Source of the DNA: Pipra filicauda
Lineage: Eukaryota > Chordata > Aves > Passeriformes > Pipridae
Direction: 5' to 3'
NCBI RefSeq assembly: GCF_003945595.2
Contig: NW_024104532.1
Span: 1,115,501 to 1,179,500 of the forward strand
DNA: 64,000 nucleotides
The translations under genes and the position numbers were made by a program. Below, piece by piece: positions 26,061 through 38,494 of the stretch (position 1 is the first letter of the stretch; every line of letters begins with the position of its first letter). The notes under the pieces were generated by a model, which was given only the letters and a program-made list of their open reading frames with translations, searched no databases and had not been told where the DNA came from.

Positions 26061-29000
26061 TTTTTAGCAAAATTATATCCACTTTACTGGAAACACATCC
26101 GCAGCCCCCAGCTCTGATACTGCCTTCACATCTTTAATACGCTTTTTTCTCCCCAGATTCAAAGGGCTGTTCATAACAATAAGGAAAATGCTGCATTATC
26201 CTGGAGGGGGTGAGAGGAAGGGCAAGAAGGAAATAGATCCCACGGTACTGGAGTGATTAATGTGACTCATTATGATGAACGAAATGAAAACTAGAAGTCT
26301 TTCTAGTCTTTCCAAGTGAATAACTTTCACTGGAACCACAATACAAACTCATGTGCTGATCTACTTTAAATTACTGCTTAAGTTTCCAAAGCAAAGCGGG
26401 GATGACACTTGTTGATTCCCAGGAGCACAGATTTTCAGGGAATAGCAGGAGAGGGGTTCACTGCAAGATGCGCACATGCCATCACCTCTCTTTAAAATGT
26501 GAGATGCTTTGGTGATAGGTTTGAGTAGAAGGGCTTCAGAGGCATGTGTAGCACTGTCCATCAAGCCTGATGAGCTGGAGCAAGGCTTCCCCTGCATACA
26601 TCATCCCCTCATTGAATGTGCTCAGTGGGAGGAACAGGACTAACAGTATTTTCCATGAAGGTATGAGACTAATACTGCAGATTTGAAAAGATCAGTTATC
26701 CACGTGCCAACCGTCTGTCTCTGGCAATGGTACTTCCCTGGCCTCAGTTGTTACAGTACGTAGCTGCTTCACAACTGATAATATATTTATCTTTTCCCTA
26801 TGGAAAAGATATCTTTCCAACCCTCCCTATGGAGTTGGAAAGTGCTATTTCCTCTGTTGCAGAACTAAGAACTGAGATTAAGGGTCAGATTTGTTATAGC
26901 ATTTAGGTGCTCAGTGAGATTTTCAAGAGTACTTAACACCCATTGTAATAATTGGAACCTGGGCACTTTGATAGTTCTGAAAATCCTGTTACTTGTGTCT
27001 TTTCTTTTAAAAGTTTGAACTTTCATGGCACCCTGGGATCCATAGGAGTGGTTCCTATGTTGTGAGTAGTCACGCAGACCGTGGAATGTCTCTTCATCCA
27101 CCTACTAGGAGACTGTAGATGGGACATGAGAAATTTTATGGCAGTACCTTATCTCAGTCCTGAATTCCAGAAGCTGTAAGTCTGTGGATAGCAGTGCATT
27201 TACCCTTCTTGTCCAGCTCTGTGAGAGAGGTCAAAATCCAGTCCTGCAAATACTGGAGCAAAAATAAGCAGCACCCATGGTCAATAAAAAGGGCTTATGT
27301 GCCAATTGCTGGGATGGAAAATTCAAGAGCAGGAGCAAATAATGAAACAATCTATATTCATGCAGCCACCTTTCCAACCTACTGCTCTAAGTATGGGCTT
27401 ACATCTAACTGGGAGATGGGAATCCTACTAAAAGCTCCAGAGGATCACACTGGAAAACAAATGCTGATTTTGAACAAATTATCTGTTCATCGCTAAATCA
27501 TTTTCTTTCATTATTAGTCTCCAAATTGGTTCTGCTCTGGAAGGCAGAATTAGGTTTAAAAGCAGAGTGTGTCTTAAACACTTGCTTCAAATGAAAGTAT
27601 TCAGTAAACATTACTCAAAGCCCCAGAGCATAAACTCCTCAACTGCTTTCTCTGGCTTTGCATAGATTTTGCAGCTCCTGGTTTGGGGACAGGTGTTTCA
27701 GGGATTCACTTGGGATATCAGAAAATAATCAAATTAAATTCCTTACAATCATATGCCCCTCAAATGCCAAGGAAACACATTTTTAAGACCTTTCCATCCT
27801 CCTTTAGAGTAGTGTAAATTGGCACAAAAGTCCACAAAAGATGGACTTACACCAATATCAAACATGGAAGAGAGAGAAGAGTCTGACTCCAAACAAATAC
27901 AAAACCATGTGGGCTGCAGCCCAAATTTTTCATTATTGGAAGAGCTGCACTTTGCTGTTACAGTACTTGCACTCATTTCTGTAGTTATAAGGTTCTAAAA
28001 AATTCCTTGAGCCTTTCAAAATTATGTTTTTACTATTAAAGGGTTGGGCTTGGGCTGATTCAGTATGTCAGCAAGATTGCAGCTGTCTGAGATAGTGATT
28101 TAGGATGATGGAGTGGGGGTCAGCTCAGCGAGGTGGGTGATGGAGCAGCAGCAGAGACTCAGAGTTCTGTATTTGTCCCACGTCACACCATGGACTGTGG
28201 GGAGGTGCTTGAGAGGGTCCTTTGTGCCCCCATGAGCCAAGAAGCTCTGCACAGATTAGAATGTGTCTAAAATCAATGGGCTTTCATCAGTGCTGTTATT
28301 CTGTCTGTGGGTTTTCATCGGGTGGAGGAGGGAGGATAATTCTGTCACTCTCTTCGATGTGACAAGAGGATAAACTTTGGGATGATGTTATCTAATACAC
28401 TCCATATCTTTGGTAGCTTATTCAAAGCACAAGTTTAATTCAGTTTGGAGGACCTGTGTGCATAAGGAAAGATGCTCAGGAAGGTCCTCTTTCGATCCTC
28501 CACCACCATGGGAAGACATTCACCAATTTTCCAGCTCTCCACACTCTCCAGTGAAGGTGTAGGACTGGGAGCCTGCTCCAATACAAGCAGGAATTGAGTG
28601 CTGATGATGCTGCTGATGCTGCTGCAAAGGAGTGTGTTTTTACTGTGGTGCCTGAACACTGTTTTGCACTTACAAGATTTATTTCTCAGTTGGTAGAAGA
28701 GCTACAAGATTAACACATGAACAAATACATTGAGACAGCCAGGACATCAAAGAAATTGGAGAATCACTAAGATTTTGGAGTGCTGAAGAGTCACCTGGCC
28801 GTGTTCTTAGGAATTATTTTATCCTCAGATTAGCTCAGCTGTCTTGGGGTTTGGACACATCCTCTGGTGAATTTAGCTACAGTGACTTAAGACATAACTG
28901 GTCCCAGCTCTCTGCTGCTCCTTCTAAGGATCCTGCTGTGGGGCAGAGGAGGCAGGAGGGAATGTGTGCCTGCATCCCAGCCACTGCAGCACAGATCCAG

Positions 29001-30815
29001 GGGCTTAGTGCAAGCAGAGGGTCCTTCATTTTTCAGGGTAAGCACCAGTCTGTGAGGTGTCTCTCTATTAAGGGTGAGAGCATACTGTACCCCTGGGCAG
29101 AAATCTCCAGGGAAAACGTGGGTCAGACAATGTGTTAAGCCACCCTAACAAAAGCCACCAGAGTTCATGTGCCAGAGCCCTGCAGCTGTGCGCTGTGACT
29201 CTTTACCATGAGGAAATTCTAACTGATATTGGAAAGGCAGCTATTGCAATTGGGAGGTCAGAGGGAATCATATCCCACGTAGCACTATTTAATGGCAATC
29301 ACTCTTTGCAAGCTTTTTCTCCTCCTCTGCTGAGGCAGGAAAAAAAAGTAACAGCAGTTACCTGTATGAGCAGTCACCTTGGGTTCCTCATACAGGAACC
29401 AGCCAAGGGGTGATACCAGTGGATGGAATCAGAAGAAGGTTTATGTAAAAAGTAGCTTCCTTGCAGAGAACAAAAAGCAGCTCAGAAGGATTGTGCAGAG
29501 GCTGATAACCATGAGACCATGCTCTTTCCTTAAGCTGTATATGCCTCAGTTGGTCCCTGAAATTTAGATTTAGTTAGACAGGAAATTATGCATGAGTTTG
29601 GGGGTCTTGAGGAAAGGTGTTCAAAAAGCAGCAATATGAAAACACCAAAAAGAGGGAAAGTCATAACTTGAAAAGTGCCACAGAGAGGGAGCTGTGTGCC
29701 TTTGCTTTATTGAACTGTTGGCTGCAATAAATACAGCTGAATTCCCTCAGTCTCCCATAATGTTGTCTCAGTACCAGCAGGAGTCCATTTAAGAATACAC
29801 TTACTTGCACAAATGATTATATATAGGAAGAGCAGAGAAACAGCTGATGCAAGCAAACCCTGAGAGCTGCCCTAGTGAACTGGGGGTGGTGGTGGGCTGC
29901 CCCCTGCTTCGCTTTGGTCGGTGCTGGCAACCCAAAGCAGGCAAAGCAGAGGAGCTTCTGTTCCTGCGTCACCTGAGGAGATCATAGTCTGCGATGGTAC
30001 AGTAAATAAATGGTGATAAAATCAACTAAGAGGCTATTCCCAAAGAGGGAGAATTGTTTTTTTATTATCATTTTCAATACAGAAAGTAATGAGACTGTAT
30101 TATAAAGAAGAGAAGAGACAAGTATAATACAAGACCTAACAATGGATAATCAACAGGGAAGACTGAACCTTGCACTTCTGCATCTTATAGCATTAACCCC
30201 AATTGCCTGAAGTAAAAGGCTTGGCTGTGTTACAGTGCTGTAACAGGGTTGTCAGATCCCTGTGCAGTGTATCCACGGTTAGGAGGGGCTGAAGCACTGC
30301 AGAGCACGTGGTCATGAGCCTAGGACTGGACACTACAAATTTTGGGGTCTTCAGCCTGGTTGTTTTCATCTATTTCCTTGTGTCTTTAAACCCTTTCAAA
30401 TCTCACATTACAGGAAGTCAGGAGAACTAATTTATTCCTGCTTGAACAGGTGTTTGAGGAAGAGAAGCACCTGCACTCTCTGTGTAGACAGCTTTGCTGA
30501 TATCCCCCGTTAGCACTGATAAGTTGGAAATCTCCACCAGAAATAAGAGCAAGCTGATCGTGGTGGCAGCTTTATTGCACCTGGCGTCTTGACCGAGCAC
30601 AGAAAAGTTGACATAAAACATTAGTAGGTCAGATTTGTGATGTGTTTTACCGTGCATGAATTCTTTCCTCTGACTAAAACAGGCGTGGATCTGAACATCA
30701 GTAGGTCCTAGGATGCTGTGCAGTGCACGGCAGCAGTCAGGGTCTGCAAGGCAACAGCCTGAGACTGAGCATGAATGTTCAACCCACCAGGCTCTGTAAC
30801 CCCTTTCTGTTCCAG

Positions 30816-30939
30816 GCTGGAGTCGCCCACGCGCGCGCTGGTGATGGAGGCTCCGAAAGGCATCGAGATCAACGCCGAGGCCGGCAGCTTGAAAGCCACG
30901 TGCAGGACAGAGCTCAGGCTGGAATCCAAAGATGGAGAG
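30816..30939 (+). CDS. SGCD: delta-sarcoglycan coding exon (exon 8 by human numbering, inferred)
   Basis: This 124-bp exon lies in the C-terminal extracellular domain. Its first G completes the Arg codon begun at 2277-2278. It then reads 41 codons in frame, starting [15 protein letters not shown] and ending [15 protein letters not shown]. The [15 protein letters not shown] segment separates delta-sarcoglycan from gamma (which has unrelated sequence here) and zeta (ATCRKELHLQS, from memory). Boundaries are acceptor TTCCAG|GC and donor GAG|GTAAGC, and the exon ends in phase 0. It is more GC- and CpG-rich than the surrounding intron, with a CGCGCGC run at 30830-30838. The minus-strand open frame across it is a shadow. 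Confidence 0.97.
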
Positions 30940-32593
30940 GTAAGCAAAGCACATCAAGCCCTGCAGCAAAACCAAACCAAGCCACAGATGTCCTGCATGT
31001 CTGTAGCCTTCTAGGTTACTGAGCCGCTGTGTTCGAAATGCTGCTGTGAAAGCCCAGGTGCAGCAGGCTTTCCTAACTTCATTTCTGCTGTGATTGAACA
31101 CATCACATGCAAATGAGACTCACTCTGTGGCAAGGGCTGATTCATTATTTTTAAAGTGCGTGTATAATAGCATCTGTTGTTCCGGCAGATTTACGCAGCT
31201 GTAATATACACAGTGCACCTAAATTCTTTGTTTCCTTGTCACTTTAAAACAAGATTTACTTTGCCAACGTAATTAAATCTTTTATCATACATTTTTCTAT
31301 AAGAAGACCTTAATTCACTGGTATTGATCTGAAAAGCTTTTGTAGTAGATGTTTCATTTTGGAAGGAAAGGACACATTAGGAAACACAGGTTGTTACACT
31401 GGGGAAAATTCCAAAGGGGAAGAGAAAACTAAAACTGATAACACAGAGCAAAAGTAAAATAGCTGTGGAGTTAAGACTCTTCTGGTGTCACAAATATACG
31501 TGGGCATATGGTTGTCATTCCCTCCTTCTGCCACAATGATGGAAGACACCAAAGTGGCTGAGGAGCTCCCACAGGAGAACTCACTGAGAGCCTCATCAGG
31601 AGGAGCTACCCATGAAATGGAAACCCCACCAAGAGGGCTCCAACATAAGCTAATGTCTTCCTATCTTAGTGTCAGGGGGAAAAAATAGAATGGGATTTTG
31701 GTTGCTGTTATTTCTAAACATTTGCGTTTTAAGACATTCCAAATCCAGACCATGTGTTAACAAAAAAACCTCTCAAAAATATCAAAAAAAAAACCCTATC
31801 CAATACACTGCGAGTGAAACCCAAGGCATTTCACAGCTGCAAGCAGTTGCCTTAATGTTTTTAACCCTAAGTTGCTTTTAAAATACATAAATTGACCTGT
31901 CTCTTTCAGGAGATTAGACGATTGGATACTAGAACTAGAGATTCTTACTGTAATTGTAAATGTAAATTGTAATTGTAAATACTGTTAGTTGCCTGGTGTT
32001 ATTCTGATGTGCAGGTGTTCTTGCTGATGTCAGAGCAATTCCCTGTAGCTGCCATGTATCTAAAAGATGCCACATATTCACTTCATGTTGTATTATAAGG
32101 AGCAATTCAGGTCTGTTACAGCATTTAAGTTATTTTTAATATACACAAAAGTGTTAAATATACATAAATGTGAAATATGCATAAAAGTCAGTGCAAGCAT
32201 AACTGGCAGTGGGATCACAGTGACAGAAATCCTAGTGGAGGAGCAGGGGTTGTTGGAGGTGAACCATACACACTCACCACCTTGCAGTGGGCATTACCCC
32301 AGCCTCTGGCTGGGAAACCCAAATGTGGAGGTGCCCTGGGAAGCCACAAGACAAGAAAACACAGTGGGTAGATTAGCAGAAACAAACTGGAGGTCTCAGG
32401 TGACTCATGGTAAAGGCAGATGATGTGCTTAGTCAGATTTATATCAGACTTCCCCATCTTAATACACTTGCCTACCAAGTTTTTGTAGCAGCTGAGTTGA
32501 CTGAAGGAAGCATCTTTGAACACAACATCAAAAATAACAGCTCTCCGCTAATTCTCTCTCTTTTTCTCTCTCTCTCCCCCCCTCTGGCTTCAG
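30940..32593 (+). other. SGCD: SGCD last intron (1.65 kb)
   Basis: A short phase-0 intron runs between the donor GTAAGC and the acceptor CTTCAG. If it is retained, the frame continues 24 codons past the exon to a TAG at 31012-31014. A small TGTAAAT/TGTAATT tandem patch lies near 31949-31981. No exon was recognised inside. Confidence 0.93.
32547..32593 (+). promoter_or_regulatory. SGCD: Branch point and long polypyrimidine tract of last SGCD acceptor
   Basis: A CTAAT branch-point-like motif at 32548-32552 is followed by about 40 nearly uninterrupted pyrimidines (TCTCTC, TTTTTCTCTC and CCCCCC blocks) and then GGCTTCAG. This is an unusually strong acceptor and fixes the start of the final coding exon at 32594. 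Confidence 0.8.
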
Positions 32594-32767
32594 ATAACGT
32601 TGAATTCTGCAAAAATCAAACTACCTAACTTGCCTCAAGGATCTTCCTCTTCTGCAGGGTCCAGGCAAAAAATCTACGAGCTCTGTGTGTGTCCCAATGG
32701 GAGGTTGTTCCTGTCTCAGGCAGGCAGTAGCTCGACCTGCCAGATAAATACAAGCGTCTGCCTTTGA
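32594..32767 (+). CDS. SGCD: delta-sarcoglycan terminal coding exon with stop codon
   Basis: This exon supplies 57 codons plus TGA. It begins [16 protein letters not shown] and ends [20 protein letters not shown]. The final residues match the end of human delta-sarcoglycan as I recall it. The four C-terminal cysteines (C-V-C, then STCQ, then VCL), characteristic of the beta/gamma/delta/zeta sarcoglycan family, are all present. So is an N-glycosylation sequon, Asn-Thr-Ser, seven to five residues before the end of the frame. The middle ([20 protein letters not shown]) differs from the human delta sequence and looks somewhat like zeta-sarcoglycan. The two preceding exons and the C-terminus are unambiguously delta. 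No frameshift or premature stop is present. Confidence 0.96.
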   Translation: MTLNSAKIKLPNLPQGSSSSAGSRQKIYELCVCPNGRLFLSQAGSSSTCQINTSVCL

Positions 32768-32880
32768 GAGACAATTTGCAGTGGGGCATCGCAGGCAGCA
32801 CAAAAGCCAGTTCTGGTCTCACAGATCTCAGCTGCCAACTATTTTTACTAGAACACAGAAAGCCTATCAAAGACTTTTTT

Positions 32881-32944
32881 TGTGTGTGCGCGCGCGTGTG
32901 TGTGAATATATATATAAAAATATATATATAAAATATATATATAT
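32881..32944. repeat. Alternating (TG)n(CG)n(TG)n-(TA)n microsatellite
   Basis: A purine-pyrimidine alternating block (TGTGTGTGCGCGCGCGTGTG) is followed by two runs of TA dinucleotides separated by short A runs. It begins 114 bp after the SGCD stop codon. The TG/CG part is of the type that can adopt Z-DNA, and the TA part can melt or extrude. Length polymorphism is likely. Confidence 0.95.
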
Positions 32945-33247
32945 CCTCTGTGTAAAATGATGTTTCAGTACAAGGAATCCCAGGGTGACCCTGTTACATT
33001 TGTGTAGCATTTCTCTTCCCCACACCAAAATTTACTGGTACAATCTGCCGAATTGGATCTGATGGTCCCCTGGACCCTTCTGTATTAATGCAGTGTCATG
33101 ATCACCCCTCGTTTTTGATCTTGTTCTCAGAGCAATGGGATTGCTGGCTGGTCAAGACCCTGGAACCCATGTAGACCCACCAACATACAAAGGGAAGAGA
33201 AGCATCTCTGATTATTTTTTCACCATTAAATCAGTGGCATGGAAAAA

Positions 33248-33253
33248 AATAAA
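33248..33253 (+). terminator. SGCD: AATAAA, possible proximal poly(A) signal
   Basis: This is the first canonical hexamer I noticed after the stop codon (about 480 bp downstream). The following sequence is A-rich with only a weak TGTGCTGT element some 35-40 bp later, so use of this site is uncertain. Confidence 0.3.
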
Positions 33254-35831
33254 CTAAAAAACAAACGACAAAATAGCCAGATGTGCTGTACTGATCACCT
33301 ACAGTGATCCAAGACACCTGAGGTTAAATTGCACTCTTTAATTATCACCCAAAGCGTGGCTTCCTATTGGGAAAGATGGATGCACTTGGCCAGTAGGACA
33401 GTCTAGATCTTGCTGGAATAATCCATGTGATTTTCTGAAGAGGTTCAACACTTGCCTGTGCATGGCCAAGGATGCCTCAGCTTGCCATTCAGATGTGATG
33501 TGACCTGAAGTCATCTCTGTGCTAACAACACTGCTGTTGTATTTAGCCATTGGAAGAAAAAAAATTGTGAAAATTGGACTACATAGAAAAATCCTGAACC
33601 TCCTTTGTTAACAGTCCTGGATCATCCTGCACGCACTCCATTAATTTAATTCTGAACATATATGGCGTGAAGCTGTGAAAATTTAAGATTTGGATATTGC
33701 CTAAATACCTATAGAAACAGAAAAAATATCCTATCCTACCCTTAGAAACTGAGAAAATCATACAAATTAGATGTATAATGTAGATGACATGCCAGAATTT
33801 TTTCCATCTTTCTTTTCAGGATATACAGTCCAAGGCCACTTAGATTTGGTGGAGACTGCAAATATCAGAGATGTTGACAATGAAACAGACTTTTTTAAAG
33901 AACTTATAAAGATTTTGACAAAGCCAGATGACTGAAAATCAAGGGCTCTGGATGCTGGTTCCTCTAAAATTTGATCCCTCAAAACTGTGATTTTTTTCAT
34001 GTTTGCATTTTTCCTTATTTTATAAGTCTAGGAGTCACAGGCAGCATAAAACATGAAATCTGATCTGGTAACATTCTTTCCACTGTTCAAATTTCAGAAA
34101 ATAATAAGAGCCCAGATCATTGAATTCTGACCCATAATTACATCCACAAGCAAGTAAAAATCTTTGAAGAACAAATGTACTAATTATGGCAAGAGTTTCC
34201 AAGTTGCAGTAAATCTCACGAGGACAGCAAGGTTTCTAAGCCACTGAGATGCTTTTGAAATATTACCTCATGTGCAAATAAGACAGATCTGTGCCCATCC
34301 CTAGTGATATCTAACCAAAGCTGGTATTCTTCAAGTGATCTCCAACATAAAATGTAGCTAACAGAAATCTTTAGAACTAATTTAGCCCATTCCTTTTTTA
34401 CAGCTTTTCACATAGTTTCTTGTGGTCTGGAGAGTACCAGGGTTTGATTTTTTTATTTTTTTTTAAATTAACAATTCTGTCTTAATCCAAAACTGATTGG
34501 ACTCAAAGAGAAGATTTCTATGGAGTTTAGATTAGATATGTTGCTGCCTAACAAAGCAGCACTCCTGTAAAATTTATTCCCAAAAGAGGATTGAATAATT
34601 TACTTTTATTTCAGTAATGCTTTTCCATGAATTAATGAATTCAAACTATTTTTTAATGAATGATTCCTGTAATTCTTTTGTCTTGAGTCAACATTTGAAT
34701 GCAAAGGGTCACCCAGGATAACAATTGTATTGGGACACAGGACTATACCATCTCTGTTCAAAGAGGGGAATTGTGCCTATGCCTTAAGTCAATGCACTCA
34801 GCAAGGAGAAGCACATCATATTATCTTGTTGTTAAAACTAGTTTATTTGGGGGGGGAGGGACAGGAGGGTGTCTTGGGAACTGGTTGTGCAACTTAAAAC
34901 AGATATTGATGAAATACATTAAGATTGTAGGGGCACCGAGAATGATACAGACTTTTTTTTTTTACCATGTTAAATATAGCAGAATACTGTGTATGTTACC
35001 TCTGGGACCACGACTGAAGTCCCATTCATAGTCCTACATTTACTGTAGAATTTTTTTCCCTGTTTCACTCATTACTGATCACAAATCTCATAGCAAGCAT
35101 GGCCCAATTCATAAACAAATCCTGTGTGAGCAGTTATGAAGACGCTTGTTGCAGGAAGAGTTCCCTGTACAGAAAACGAGTGGCATTAACTTTCCCATCC
35201 CTGAGAGTATTCGTGGTGGTGAGGAAGGCAGGGCTGAGCACAGGGACTGACCCAGCAGGGATGCTGCATCCTGATTTCTGTGCTCCATTCCGGAGGCACC
35301 GCTGGCTCAATCCTCATCTCCATGCACCCTCTGGCTGCTCTGATGAGGATTTACATCCCAACAATTAAATTTTGAGTGGCTGGTTTTCTCAGCTGGGGCT
35401 CCTGGATGAGGTTATCACCTTCTCGTGTCACAAAGGACATGAAACTGCTAAGGACACTCAGCCATCTATTGTGGTGTGAATTTCTGCTGGGGAGCTGTTA
35501 GGAAACGACCTTAACATCTGTGCCATCACTGCAGGTGCTTCTCTGAGGTGAACAAAGGGTACCTTAATTATGTCTACTCAAAGGCATTCCAGTTGTTTCA
35601 ATATATTTTAAAATCATTCCATCTTAAAAAACATAAAATTATATTTTGCATTGACAGATGAGGAGTTGTTGCTAGAAAGATTGAACCCTTGTAGAGACCT
35701 GTAGATCATCTGAACCCTCACTGAATGACTGAATCATTTGAGTTTTAAGACTGTGGTTTGGGTGATGCTGCCTGTGCTTGGGTTGGCCACATGATTAGTC
35801 TCTACTGTTCAGTGAGTGGCAAACTCAAATA

Positions 35832-36512
35832 CAGGCTGGGCAGAGAATGGATCAAGAGCAGCCCTGAGGAGAAGGACTTGGGTTCTTGGTTGATGAGGAG
35901 CTCAACGTAACCTGCAATGTGCGCTCACAGCCCAGAAAGCCAACTGTGTCCTGGGCTGCATCAAAAGGAGTTAGGCCAGCAGGTCAAGGGAGAGGATTCT
36001 CAGCTCTTGCTTGACCCCAGCTGGAGTGCTGTGCCCAGCTCTGGGCCCCCAACATGAGAAGGACATGGACCTGCTGGAGCGAGCCCAGAGGAGGCTACAA
36101 AGATGCTCAGAGGGCTGAAGCACCTCTACTGTGGAGACAGGCTGAGAGACCTGAGGGTGTTCAGCTGGGAGAAGATGTTAGAGCTCTTTTCAGTGTCTAA
36201 AGGGGCTACAAGAGAGCTGGAGAGGGACTTTTTAAAGGGCGGGGAGTAATAGGACAAGGAGGCTTCAAACTGACAGAGGACATGTTTAGATTAAATATCA
36301 GGAAGGAATTCTTTATGGTGAGGGTGCTGAAGCCCTGGCACAGGTTGCCCAGAGAAGCTGTGGATGCCCCATTTCTGGAAGCGTGCAAGGCCAGGTTGGA
36401 TGGGGCTTGGAGCAACCTGGTCTAGTGGAAGGTGTCCCTGCCTATGGCAGGGAGTTGGAACAAGATGATCTTTAAGGTCCCTTCCAATCCAAACCATTCT
36501 ATGATTCTATGA
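35832..36512 (+). mobile_element. CR1 LINE, 5'-truncated, sense to SGCD
   Basis: About 680 bp of a CR1 retrotransposon 3' region. Recognisable consensus blocks in order: the end of the reverse-transcriptase-side sequence (GAGCAGCCCTGAGGAGAAGG), CAGCCCAGAAAGCCAACTG, GCTGGAGTGCTGTGCCCAGC, ACATGGACCTGCTGGAGCG, CAGGTTGCCCAGAGAAGCTG, CAACCTGGTCTAGTGGAAGG and GATGATCTTTAAGGTCCCTT. The 3' end is ATTCTATGATTCTATGAA, the octamer repeat typical of avian CR1. The frame is broken and the element is dead. It has no poly(A) tail or AATAAA, as expected for CR1, which may explain tolerance inside a candidate 3' UTR. Confidence 0.96.
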
Positions 36513-37828
36513 AACCAGAGCAAACGGGACTGTCTGTGTCAGATCCCAAGGAAAAAAACAGGTATTTTGTTTAAAAAGCAGCACTCAAACACACCCAGCT
36601 ATCTTACGCTCTACAATTTGTTGTTGAGGGCTGTTGTGGAGTGACTGGCTCACCTGTTGGACAAGGCAAATGCATGAGTCCCTTTTCCTCCTGCCTTGCC
36701 CAGAAATCCCTCACAGTTGCTGTACCTGTGTGGGTTGATTTTTCCCTGAATCCATTTAAATCAGAGCTTCCCTGCTGGAATTTCATCCATATGCTCTACC
36801 TACCATTGATAAAATGCCAAAACCAAACAAGGGTTTGAGTGTTTCATTGTGAATGAGGCCTGCAGTTTAGTTCAGCTGAGCATTTGCTATTTGGGAAAGG
36901 GGTTTATCTCAAAACTGGTTTAATTTTACCTCCCAATGCTAAGGGAAGGCTGGATGTGAATTCATTTCTGCTGAGATCGGTGGCCTGAGTCAATGACTTC
37001 ATGGCCTGAGCTGGGACAGGAGCTGGGTAGGTGACAACTGAGGGCACTGAGGGCAGTGGGAACACTGCCAGCCCTTGGGGCTGCTGTAGGTCCAAACCAA
37101 ACCCTGCATTGCAGCTGTGAGCACTAAAACCCCATCGAAATGCTAATCAAGGGACTGTGACACTAATGTCAATGTACCTTAGGCAACCATGCAGTATTCA
37201 TAAATGCATTTATGTATTGTAGCTCTTAAATTCATAGGACTTCAGGACCTTGTCCAATTTGCTATAAATGTGACACTTTATGTAAAGGGTCAGAAGAATG
37301 ACAGTGAGTACTCACCCATGACTGGTACCTTATCCATATGTAGTGTATGACAATTCTGCTGTCATAGCTGAGTTAGGATGGTTCTTCTAAAGCAAAAAGA
37401 CTTTGCCATTAGCAAAAGCAGAGGTCCTAATAGTGACTATACATATGTATCCATTCTCCGAGTTTCTTTGTGGGTTTTTTTTGGTTGTTGGTTTGTTTGG
37501 AGTTTTTATGCTTTTTGAAGTGTATTACCCAGTTGTCAGTGAAATGGGTAGCTAAAGATACAAAGAACTGTTAACAGTAAAGGAAGTCATAAAAAGGAGA
37601 AGCCAGTAACTACTAGAATATGTGTAAGGCCTCTCCTAAGTATTCGTTTTTTTAAAAACTATGTATGTGGAAGAGTGGTTTGTATTTGGTTATCTCAGTC
37701 ACGTGCTGTCAAACAACTGTATTTTAAGAGGGTTTCTTTTTCTCCTTTTTAAATTGCACAAACAAAAAAGTTGAAGGCATAAGACTAAAAATACCATCTG
37801 CAATATACAGTATGGCAAAGTGATGGCC

Positions 37829-37834
37829 AATAAA
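37829..37834 (+). terminator. SGCD: AATAAA, possible alternative poly(A) signal
   Basis: A canonical hexamer in the candidate 3' UTR. The downstream 50 bp show no strong GT- or T-rich element, so I give it low weight. Confidence 0.2.
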
Positions 37835-38494
37835 AAACCCTCCCTAGAAATTGCTCCAAAGTTAGAGATTCCAGTGGAACTTGGGGAGATGTCAGGTTAG
37901 TTCACATCATACTTAGTTTGCAAATGCAAATGCTTTTAATGAAAGTTAGCTTTTGTAGGCATAAGATGTTCACATATGCACACAAATACACACACACTCA
38001 TATGCAGTTGTTTACAACAAAAGCCAATTTTCTTTATATTTGTTGGCTTTAAGTTTCACATTGCAAAAGAGAGTAAACAAAGACCAAAGATTTCAAGAAA
38101 TCCATCCCTCTCTGGTTGCCCTCACACCTGAAATGCATTAACTTTAATGGTGCTTTTTTTTGAACTGGGCAGGAGAAATACAGGTGTATCATAAAGCTAC
38201 ATTTGAGAGAGTAAAGTGGCAGGAAGTCTCTAACTTGGTTAATGGAGAGAAGAGGAAATAATGTGAAAAATCTTGAAATGTGTGCAGAGAACAAGGTTAT
38301 CTGAAATCTGAAATGGGAAGAAATAGCCCAGAACCAAAAGACATAATCCTGGGCTGAAAGTATACATAAACTGAGTAAATGGTGCTGGCTGTTCACTTAC
38401 CTCCACTTGAGCATTAGCAGATCAGGAGCTCCAGTGGCTGCTCAGTGAAGAAGAGTAACTGCTGTAATGATTTCATTTTAGAAGTACATACAGT

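Larger units (their letters stand above)
2279..30815 (+). other. SGCD: SGCD large intron (28.5 kb)
   Basis: The intron runs from donor GTAAAC at 2279 to acceptor TTCCAG ending at 30815. It is non-coding over its whole length as far as I can see. It holds a ~170-bp direct duplication near 12.3 and 13.2 kb and an AT-rich simple repeat near 25.9-26.06 kb. Two AT-rich, TAATTA-bearing stretches (about 22545-22705 and 24590-24760) look like possible conserved non-coding elements. The longest open frames, at 18658-19383 (+) and 11357-11872 (-), resemble no known protein and lack splice or repeat support. No clear CR1 or LTR was recognised in the remainder. A giant intron is usual for this gene in vertebrates. 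Confidence 0.9.

Noticed and set aside
30427..31101. 224-codon open frame on the minus strand
   Set aside because: It runs antisense across the real SGCD exon at 30816-30939 and is a shadow of that GC-richer exon and its flanks.
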